The position numbers and the translations under genes were made by a program. Below the pieces are notes generated by a model. The model ran no database searches. It had not been told where the DNA came from and saw only the letters and a program-made list of their open reading frames with translations. From the NCBI RefSeq assembly GCF_029382225.1, contig NZ_JARLTC010000019.1:1-64000 (forward strand): a stretch of 64,000 nt of DNA. Reading direction: 5' to 3'. The stretch is from Spongiactinospora sp. TRM90649 (lineage in GTDB: Bacteria; Actinomycetota; Actinomycetes; Streptosporangiales; Streptosporangiaceae). Below are positions 9,074-15,932 of this stretch, in pieces; the first letter of the stretch is position 1; each line of letters starts with the position of its first letter.

Positions 9074-10227
9074 TCGCCCCCGCCGCCCACAGGCGGGTGC
9101 CGCCGCACCGGGTGCCCGCATCGGCGAGCGCGGTGTGGCGAATGGACGCGGTGCTGCTCGTCGCGGTGCTCGCGCTGACCGTGATCGGGACCCTCCTGGT
9201 GTGGTCTTCCACTCGCACCTGGGCGCCGGGCGCGACGGGCCTGGTCAAGAAGCACGTGCTCAACGTGGCGATCGGGCTGACCCTGTACAGCGTGGTGTCG
9301 ATGGTGGACCACCGGCTGCTGCGGGCGTACGCGCCGCTGATCTACGCGTTGTCGATCGCCGGGCTGGTCGTGGTGATCACGCCGCTGGGCTCGACGGTCA
9401 ACGGCTCGCACTCGTGGGTGATGCTCGGTGCGGGCTTCGCCGTACAGCCCTCGGAGTTCGCCAAGCTCGGCCTGGTGCTGCTGCTGGCGATGCTGATGGC
9501 GCAGCCCGTCGAGGGCGGTGACCGCCCGCGCGGGCTCGACGTGCTGCTCTCGCTGGGGGCGGCGGGCCTGGTCATCGGGCTGGTGATGCTCCAGCCCGAC
9601 CTGGGCACCACCATGGTGGTCGGGGTGATCACGGCCAGCGCCCTGGTGGTGGCGGGGGTGCGGCTGCGCTGGGTGGCGGTGCTCGGGCTGGCCACGGCGG
9701 GCGCGGGCGCGGCGGTCTGGTTCCTCGGGCTGCTGGAGCCTTACCAGGTGGCGAGGTTCACGGCGTTCATCCGCCCCTCGACGGATCCGCGCGGGGTCGG
9801 CTACAACAGCACGCAGGCCCTGAACGCGATCGGCTCGGGGCAGATGTTCGGCAAGGGGCTGTTCGGCGGCGGACAGACGACCGGGCGGTTCGTGCCCGAG
9901 CAGCACACCGACTTCATCTTCACGGTGGCGGGCGAGGAGTTCGGGTTCCTCGGGTCGGTGACGGTGGTGGCGCTGATCGGCGTGGTGCTGCTGCGCGGGG
10001 TGCGAATCGCGTGGCAGTGCGAGGACCGGTTCGGCACACTGGTGGCGGGCACGATCGTCTGCTGGTTCGCCTTCCAGGCGTTCGTGAACATCGGGATGAC
10101 GATCGGCATCATGCCGATCACCGGGCTGCCGCTGCCGTTCGTTTCCTACGGTGGTACGGCCACGTTCACCAATCTGGTAGCGGTCGGCCTGTTGCAGGCG
10201 ATTCACATACGAGACCGGCGCTTTTAG
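9070..10227 (+). CDS. rodA: RodA/FtsW-family peptidoglycan glycosyltransferase
   Basis: 385 aa, about ten membrane helices, SEDS family. RodA polymerises lipid II glycan strands and works with the PBP2 encoded just upstream. Conserved blocks include GSQSWV-like GSHSWVMLG, QPSEFAKL, LLQPDLGT-like MLQPDLGTT, and the C-terminal GLPLPFVSYGGT. The start is a TTG at 9070 overlapping the mrdA stop by 4 nt, which suggests coupled and perhaps limited translation. It corresponds by position to sfr in Streptomyces. Confidence 0.95.
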   Translation: MIAPAAHRRVPPHRVPASASAVWRMDAVLLVAVLALTVIGTLLVWSSTRTWAPGATGLVKKHVLNVAIGLTLYSVVSMVDHRLLRAYAPLIYALSIAGLVVVITPLGSTVNGSHSWVMLGAGFAVQPSEFAKLGLVLLLAMLMAQPVEGGDRPRGLDVLLSLGAAGLVIGLVMLQPDLGTTMVVGVITASALVVAGVRLRWVAVLGLATAGAGAAVWFLGLLEPYQVARFTAFIRPSTDPRGVGYNSTQALNAIGSGQMFGKGLFGGGQTTGRFVPEQHTDFIFTVAGEEFGFLGSVTVVALIGVVLLRGVRIAWQCEDRFGTLVAGTIVCWFAFQAFVNIGMTIGIMPITGLPLPFVSYGGTATFTNLVAVGLLQAIHIRDRRF

Positions 10228-10242
10228 GGCACATCCCTAACG

Positions 10243-10277
10243 GAGAGCCGTTCTCATGGTGGTGACATGCGGCTCTC
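10243..10277 (+). terminator. Possible terminator hairpin after rodA
   Basis: GAGAGCCG at 10243-10250 pairs perfectly with CGGCTCTC at 10270-10277 across a 19-nt loop. No T-run follows, so termination is plausible but not certain. Confidence 0.45.
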
Positions 10278-10358
10278 ACTACCGGCGCGTGCGTCAAGCG
10301 AACATCCTGGGAACATACCCGGGTCGGGGGATGAACGCTCGATGACCGAGGAGCCGTG

Positions 10359-10655
10359 ATGCCGGAACGACCGCCTCTCTTGACCGAGGGGCAGGAGGCC
10401 GCTCTGCGTAACCGAGCGCTTGAGCTGCTACGCATCGCCTTTCCCGACTACCGGATCGTGTACGGCGGCGGGCGCTGGGCGGCCGCCGCGGCGGGCGATC
10501 CCCCGCAGGTGTGGTTCGCGGACACCCCCGGCAGCCTGTGTGGCCAGTTGTTCACCGCCCAGTTGCGCAGTGGCGGCACCATCGTGCCCATGCAGGCACC
10601 GCCGCCGGAGCAGGCTTATCACGGCCCGCCACCGGATACGAAGGAGAACGCATGA
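10359..10655 (+). CDS. Small hypothetical protein heading a regulatory cassette
   Basis: 98 aa, soluble, no recognised domain. It has a short predicted N-terminal helix (residues ~12-28) followed by beta-rich sequence (RIVYGGGRW, VWFADTPG). The downstream HTH-TPR regulator starts at the overlapping ATGA, so the two are translationally coupled. ATG 10359 follows GAGGAG with good spacing; GTG 10356 is the alternative. Function is not known; a modulator of the regulator is a guess from position only. Confidence 0.65.
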   Translation: MPERPPLLTEGQEAALRNRALELLRIAFPDYRIVYGGGRWAAAAAGDPPQVWFADTPGSLCGQLFTAQLRSGGTIVPMQAPPPEQAYHGPPPDTKENA

Positions 10656-12082
10656 CGCTGCGGGCGCAGGATCGGCGTGGAGGCGAGCGTTCGGTGCAGA
10701 CATGCGCCTCCATCGTGCGGGAGCGCGCGCTGGCGGACCTACGCGGTGCGTCGGTCACGGCGGAGGTGATCCACCGCATCGCCGAGGAGGTGCACGCGTG
10801 CTGCCCCCAGGCGTCGCGGTTCAAATGCTTCCGCCTCGCCTGCGGCTGGACGGTCGAGGAGGCGATCGAGAACTTCCACGCCATGTGCGACCGTGACGGC
10901 GTGCGCCGCCGCGGGCTCACCGAGCGGTCCTGGCGGGAGTGGGAGGCCGGGGCGCGCCCCGACCGGGAGTACACCGACCTGCTGTCGCGGTTGTTCGAGA
11001 CCGGGCCGGTCCAGCTCGGCTTCGCCAACGACTACACCCCCGAGCACCTGCGCGCCGCGACGACGCCGACGCTCGACCCGATCGCGGCGGCGGCCGACGA
11101 GGCGGGCGAGCACGCGGAGCGCGCCGAGGCCAGCGAGCTGGGCCCGGGCGCGCTCGACCGGCTGCGCGCGGAGATGACCTGGCTGGGCCGCCGCTACGTG
11201 TGGGAGTCACCGCTGCCGCTGTTCGTGGAGATGCGGGCGTTACAGGAACGCACCAGAAAGGCGCTCGAACGCCGGGTCCACCCCGGCCAGGCCAGGGATC
11301 TGTACTTCCTGACCGGCGCGCTGTGCGGGCTGATGGCCAACGTCAGCATGGACCTCGGCCGCCGGGGCCCCGCCGACACCTTCGCCAGGGCCGCCTGGAC
11401 CTACGGCAACGTCGCCGGGCACCGCTCGCTGATGGGCTGGGCGCGCGGCATGCAGGCGTCGGTCGCCCTGTGGGACGAGCGTTACCACGAGGCCGCCGGA
11501 TACGCCGAAAACGGCTTGACCCACATGCGTACCGGCTCCGGCGGGGCGCGCCTGTACATGCTGCGGGCCCGCGCCTGCGCCAAGATGTCGCAGCGCGAGG
11601 AGGCCGCCGACGCCCTGGCCCGCGCCGCCGACGCCAGGGGCTCCGGCCGCGACGACCTGCACGACGAGATCGGCGGCGAGTTCGCGTTCCTGCCCGCCAA
11701 GCAGTACTACTACGCCTCGGTGGCCTGGCTGCACCTGGGCGACACCGCCAGGGCGATCGAGGAGGGCGAGGCGTCGCTGGCCTCCTACGAGGCCGGGGCC
11801 GGTCAGAACCGCTCCTACGGCTGCGAGGCGATGGCCCGCGCCCACCTGCTGATCGCGCACCTGATGGAGGACGACTCCGACGGCGCGGACCGGGTGGTGG
11901 CGCCGTTGCTCGCGTTACCTCCCGAACGCCGGATCAGCAGCCTGGCGATCACCCTGGGCGAGGGCGGCGAGCTGCTCTCCGGGCGTTCCGACTGGCAGAG
12001 CACGGCACGAAGGATCGAGAGCTTCTGCGCCACGGGGCTGCCGCAGGCGGTACCGGCGCTCAACGAGGGAGTCGGCCGATGA
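10652..12082 (+). CDS. Helix-turn-helix transcriptional regulator with TPR-like helical domain
   Basis: 476 aa. An HTH-like region lies at about residues 55-105 (SRFKCFRLACGWTVEEAI, then ERSWREWEAG). From about residue 170 to the end the protein is a run of paired helices resembling TPRs (TYGNVAGHRSLMGWARG, YHEAAGYAENGL, REEAADALARAAD). This layout is common among XRE-type regulators of sporulating actinomycetes. It overlaps the gene before and the gene after by 4 nt each. The TPR part probably binds a peptide or protein partner. The signal and target genes are unknown. Confidence 0.75.
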   Translation: MTLRAQDRRGGERSVQTCASIVRERALADLRGASVTAEVIHRIAEEVHACCPQASRFKCFRLACGWTVEEAIENFHAMCDRDGVRRRGLTERSWREWEAGARPDREYTDLLSRLFETGPVQLGFANDYTPEHLRAATTPTLDPIAAAADEAGEHAERAEASELGPGALDRLRAEMTWLGRRYVWESPLPLFVEMRALQERTRKALERRVHPGQARDLYFLTGALCGLMANVSMDLGRRGPADTFARAAWTYGNVAGHRSLMGWARGMQASVALWDERYHEAAGYAENGLTHMRTGSGGARLYMLRARACAKMSQREEAADALARAADARGSGRDDLHDEIGGEFAFLPAKQYYYASVAWLHLGDTARAIEEGEASLASYEAGAGQNRSYGCEAMARAHLLIAHLMEDDSDGADRVVAPLLALPPERRISSLAITLGEGGELLSGRSDWQSTARRIESFCATGLPQAVPALNEGVGR

Positions 12083-12972
12083 CCATCAGCGCGGGAGACG
12101 GGCTCCTCACCGCGGCGGGCGCGGCCCTCACGCGGGCGTGCACCGGGGCCGGGCTCGACCCGGCCGGAGCGCGCCTGCTGCGCAGCTTCGCCACCACCGT
12201 CTACCACCTGCCCGCCGAGAACGCCGTGGTGCGCCTGGCGGAGCCGGCCCCCGGCAAGTACGACCGTCTGGTGACCTCGCTTCGGGTCACCAGGTGGCTG
12301 GCCGGCCAGGGCTACCCCGCGACCAGGCCGCTCGACGTGCGGCAGCCGGTCGCGGAGGAGGGTTTCCTGGTCACCTTCTGGCATCACGAGGACGACCAGG
12401 GCGATCGGCACGATCCGGCGGCCCTCGGCCCGATGCTCCGGCGGCTGCACGACCTGCCGCCGGTCCCCTTCGAGCTGCCGGTGTACGACCCGTTCGGACC
12501 GGTACGCGCGGCCATCGAGGTCAGCCGCGTACTCGGCGACGGAGATCGCGACTGGTTGCTCGACCGCTGCTCCGCGCTCGCCGAGACCTACTACGAGCGG
12601 CTGCAGTTCGCCCTGCCGTACGGGCTGATCCACGGTGACGCACACCGGGGGAACCTGATCCGTGCATCCGGGCGGCTGCTGCTGTGCGACTGGGATTCGG
12701 TGAGCGCGGGGCCGCGTGAGATCGACCTGGTGCCCACCCTCCAGGGCGCCCGGTTCGGCTACACGCCCGCCGAGCGCGCGGCCTTCTGCCGGGCGTACGG
12801 CTATGACGTCGGCCGATGGGAGGGCTATCCGGTGCTGCGCGACATGCGGGAGCTGCGCACGCTGACCGCCGTGCTGCGCAACGCGCACCGCGATCCGGCC
12901 GCCGCGGAGATCCTCTCTTTCCGGCTCGCGTCGCTGCGCGCGGGCGACGACCGCCAATGGCGGCCCTTCTGA
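12079..12972 (+). CDS. Aminoglycoside-phosphotransferase-family kinase
   Basis: 297 aa with the APH kinase-like fold. The catalytic loop reads LIHGDAHRGNL (base Asp in HGD), followed by the metal-binding aspartate in LLCDWDSVSAGPREID; the N-lobe is short. It starts at the ATGA overlap with the HTH-TPR gene and is the last member of the three-gene cassette. APH-fold enzymes phosphorylate many small molecules, so the substrate cannot be named; antibiotic resistance should not be assumed because the genes are fused into a regulatory operon. Confidence 0.8.
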   Translation: MTISAGDGLLTAAGAALTRACTGAGLDPAGARLLRSFATTVYHLPAENAVVRLAEPAPGKYDRLVTSLRVTRWLAGQGYPATRPLDVRQPVAEEGFLVTFWHHEDDQGDRHDPAALGPMLRRLHDLPPVPFELPVYDPFGPVRAAIEVSRVLGDGDRDWLLDRCSALAETYYERLQFALPYGLIHGDAHRGNLIRASGRLLLCDWDSVSAGPREIDLVPTLQGARFGYTPAERAAFCRAYGYDVGRWEGYPVLRDMRELRTLTAVLRNAHRDPAAAEILSFRLASLRAGDDRQWRPF

Positions 12973-12977
12973 GCCGC

Positions 12978-12983
12978 TACCCT
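12978..12983 (+). promoter_or_regulatory. -10 element TACCCT of a predicted leaderless transcript
   Basis: TACCCT lies 7 nt before ATG 12991, and it starts only 6 nt after the end of the preceding stop codon. No Shine-Dalgarno is present before this ATG. Confidence 0.55.
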
Positions 12984-12990
12984 TGGGCCC

Positions 12991-14901
12991 ATGTCTGTCG
13001 AGTCACTTTTTCCCCGCCTGGAAGCGCTGCTGCCCAAGGTGCAAAAGCCGATCCAGTACGTCGGGGGTGAGCTCAACTCGACCGTCAAGGATTGGGACGA
13101 CGCGCAGGTTCGCTGGGCGCTGATGTACCCGGACGCCTACGAGGTGGGCCTGCCGAACCAGGGCGTGGCGATCCTTTACGAGATCCTCAACGAGCTGCCG
13201 GAGACCCTGGCCGAGCGCACGTACGCGGTCTGGCCCGACCTTGAGGCGCTGATGCGCGCCGAGGGCGTGCCGCAGTTCACCGTGGACGGGCACCGGCCGG
13301 TGCGGGCCTTCGACGTGCTCGGGGTCTCGTTCGCCACCGAGCTGGGCTACACCAACATGCTCACCGCGCTCGACCTGGCCGGCATCCCGCTGCATACCGA
13401 CGCCCGAGGCGACGACGACCCGATCGTGCTCGCGGGCGGGCACGCCGCCTTCAACCCCGAGCCGATCGCCGACTTCGTCGACGCGGCGGTGCTCGGCGAC
13501 GGCGAGCAGATCGCCATCGCCATCACCGAGGTCATCAGGGAGTGGAAGGCCGAGGGCCGCCCCGGCGGGCGCGACGGCCTGCTGATGCGCCTGGCCGAGT
13601 CCGGCGGTGTCTACGTGCCGAGGTTCTACGACGTCGAATACCACGCCGACGGCCGGATCAGGCGGGTCGCGCCGAACCGCCCGGGCGTGCCGTGGCGCGT
13701 GCACAAGCACACGGTGATGGACCTCGACGAGTGGCCCTATCCGAAGAAGCCGCTGGTCCCGCTTGCCGAGACGGTCCACGAGCGGTTCAGCGTGGAGATC
13801 TTCCGCGGCTGCACCCGGGGCTGCCGGTTCTGCCAGGCGGGCATGATCACCCGCCCGGTGCGCGAGCGGTCCATCACCACCATCGGCGACATGGTCGAGA
13901 CCGGCCTGACCGAGTCCGGCTTCAACGAGGTGGGCCTGCTGTCGCTGTCGTCGGCCGACCACTCGGAGATCGCCGAGGTCACCAAGGGCCTGGCCGACCG
14001 CTACGAGGGCACCCAGACCGGCCTGTCGCTGCCGTCCACGCGGGTCGACGCCTTCAACATCGACCTGGCCAACGAGCTGTCCAGGAACGGCAGGCGCTCC
14101 GGCCTCACCTTCGCACCCGAGGGCGGCTCCGAGCGGATGCGCAAGGTGATCAACAAGATGGTCAGCGAGGAAGACCTCATCCGCACCGTCACCGCCGCCT
14201 ACGGCCAGGGCTGGCGGCAGGTCAAGCTCTACTTCATGTGCGGCCTGCCCACCGAGACCGACGACGACGTGCTCGGCATCGCCGACCTCGCCAAGAAGGT
14301 CATCAAGGCGGGCCGGGAGGCCACCGGCACCCGCGACGTGCGGTGCACGGTGTCCATCGGCGGGTTCGTGCCCAAGCCGCACACGCCGTTCCAGTGGGCC
14401 GCCCAGTGCGACGCCGAGACGGTCGACCGCCGCCTGTCCGCGCTGAAGGCGGCGCTGCGCGGCGACAAGGAGTTCGGCCGGGCGATCGGCTACCGCTACC
14501 ACGACGGCAAGCCGTCCATCGTGGAGGGCCTGCTGTCGCGCGGCGACCGCCGGGTCGGCGCGGTGATCGAGGCCGTCTGGGCCGACGGCGGGCGCTTCGA
14601 CGGCTGGAGCGAGCACTTCTCCTACGACCGCTGGGCCCGGGGCGCCGAATCCGCGGGCATCGACCTCGCCTGGTACACCACGCGCGAACGCGAGGAGAAC
14701 GAGGTCCTGCCGTGGGACCACCTCGACGCCGGGCTCGACCGCGAGTGGCTGTGGCAGGACTGGCAGGACGCCATCGGCGAGGGCGAGGTCGAGGACTGCC
14801 GGTGGACCCCCTGCTACGACTGTGGCGTGTGTCCCACCATGGGAACCGAGATCCAGATCGGCCCGACGGGGCGCAAGCTGCTGCCGCTCACCGTTGTGTG
14901 A
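12991..14901 (+). CDS. TIGR03960-family radical SAM protein
   Basis: 636 aa. The N-terminal part resembles a B12-binding-like domain; the radical SAM cluster motif CTRGCRFC has cysteines at 274, 278 and 281 to hold a 4Fe-4S cluster. The C-terminus has additional cysteines (CYDCGVCPTMG) that could hold another metal site. The substrate is unknown for the family. It is always found next to a TIGR03936 gene, as here, and just before rne/rng in actinomycetes, which has led to suggestions of an RNA- or ribosome-related modification, still unproven. Confidence 0.9.
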   Translation: MSVESLFPRLEALLPKVQKPIQYVGGELNSTVKDWDDAQVRWALMYPDAYEVGLPNQGVAILYEILNELPETLAERTYAVWPDLEALMRAEGVPQFTVDGHRPVRAFDVLGVSFATELGYTNMLTALDLAGIPLHTDARGDDDPIVLAGGHAAFNPEPIADFVDAAVLGDGEQIAIAITEVIREWKAEGRPGGRDGLLMRLAESGGVYVPRFYDVEYHADGRIRRVAPNRPGVPWRVHKHTVMDLDEWPYPKKPLVPLAETVHERFSVEIFRGCTRGCRFCQAGMITRPVRERSITTIGDMVETGLTESGFNEVGLLSLSSADHSEIAEVTKGLADRYEGTQTGLSLPSTRVDAFNIDLANELSRNGRRSGLTFAPEGGSERMRKVINKMVSEEDLIRTVTAAYGQGWRQVKLYFMCGLPTETDDDVLGIADLAKKVIKAGREATGTRDVRCTVSIGGFVPKPHTPFQWAAQCDAETVDRRLSALKAALRGDKEFGRAIGYRYHDGKPSIVEGLLSRGDRRVGAVIEAVWADGGRFDGWSEHFSYDRWARGAESAGIDLAWYTTREREENEVLPWDHLDAGLDREWLWQDWQDAIGEGEVEDCRWTPCYDCGVCPTMGTEIQIGPTGRKLLPLTVV

Positions 14902-15031
14902 CCCCTACCGGCCGCCCCCTGCGGGAGGATTTCCACCGCACAGCGCTTATCCTGGGATGACAACCAGACCATGGATTGTTGTAAGAAGGGACAACAGCAC
15001 ACTGAAACCTGTTCCTGAAGGGCCCTCGCCC

Positions 15032-15835
15032 GTGCCTGTGACGCAGCGCCTTCGTGTGCGCTACGCCAAGCGTGGCCGACTGCGCTTCACCAGCCATCGT
15101 GACATCACGCGAGCCGTCGAGCGTGCCGTGCGCCGTGCCGGAATACCGGTGGCGTTCAGCGCGGGCTTCACTCCTCACCCCAAGATCTCCTACGCCGGCG
15201 CGGTACCCACCGGGGTCGCCAGTGAGGCGGAATACCTGGAGATCGGCGTGACCGCGCCGTGTGAGCCCGAGCGGATCCAAGCGGATCTCGACGCCTCTCT
15301 CCCGCCCGGCCTTGACGTACTCGAAGTCGTCGAGGCACGCGAAGGTGCCCTGGCCGACAGGCTTGAGGCGTCCAGGTGGGAGCTGCGCCTCCCCGAGGCC
15401 GACCCCGGCCTCGCCGTGACCGCGGTGGAGAAGTTCCTCGCCGCCGAGCGTGTGGAGGTCGAGCGGCTCACGAAGAAGGGCATTCGCCGCTTCGACGCGC
15501 GCGGTGCGGTGCTGGTGCTGACGATGGACGGCCCGGTCACGGGCGAGACTCCCGAAGGAGCAGGCGGAACAGCAGGTCAGACGCCGGTACGCTCATGTGT
15601 CATACTTCACATGGTGGTACGGCACGCAACTCCTGCCGTTCGACCCGACGATGTTCTCACGGCTCTTCGACTCGTGGCCGATTTCGCGCCGCCGGTGCCC
15701 CCCGAGGTGACCAGGCTGGCGCAGGGGCCGCTGGACGAGGCAACCGGTGAACCCGCCGACCCGCTCGGCCTTGACCGCGATTTCACGCGCGGCGCCGAGG
15801 CGGGACCGGTCGGGCAAGTCGTCGGCGACCTATAG
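15032..15835 (+). CDS. TIGR03936-family (DUF2344) radical SAM-associated protein
   Basis: 267 aa. The N-terminus RLRVRYAKRGRLRFTSHRDI and FSAGFTPHPKISYA are the family signature. It partners the upstream radical SAM enzyme, to which it is fused in some bacteria. GTG 15032 is chosen: GAAGGG lies 9 nt upstream and family members begin near QRLRVRYAKRG; an in-frame ATG at 14957 would add 25 atypical residues. A TATCCT -10-like element at 14948-14953 would give a ~70-nt leader. Function unknown. Confidence 0.85.
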   Translation: MPVTQRLRVRYAKRGRLRFTSHRDITRAVERAVRRAGIPVAFSAGFTPHPKISYAGAVPTGVASEAEYLEIGVTAPCEPERIQADLDASLPPGLDVLEVVEAREGALADRLEASRWELRLPEADPGLAVTAVEKFLAAERVEVERLTKKGIRRFDARGAVLVLTMDGPVTGETPEGAGGTAGQTPVRSCVILHMVVRHATPAVRPDDVLTALRLVADFAPPVPPEVTRLAQGPLDEATGEPADPLGLDRDFTRGAEAGPVGQVVGDL

Positions 15836-15842
15836 GACTTTG

Positions 15843-15866
15843 CCACCCGCCCGCGAGGGCGAGTGG
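15843..15866 (+). other. GNRA-loop hairpin in the rne/rng leader
   Basis: CGCCC (15848-15852) pairs with GGGCG (15857-15861) around a GCGA tetraloop; four more pairs follow outside one C-A mismatch (15843-15846 with 15863-15866). It begins 8 nt after the preceding stop codon and lies ~65 nt before the RNase start. It could be a terminator without a T-run or a structured leader element. Confidence 0.4.
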
Positions 15867-15932
15867 GCAGCAGCGACGAGAGCTTCTGCGCGGCGCGGCG
15901 ACGCGCCCGGGAGCTGACGGGAGAACGCCCGC

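Noticed and set aside
12079..12972. An aminoglycoside resistance gene
   Set aside because: Only the general APH fold is seen, and the gene is translationally coupled to a regulator; no resistance-specific residues can be claimed.
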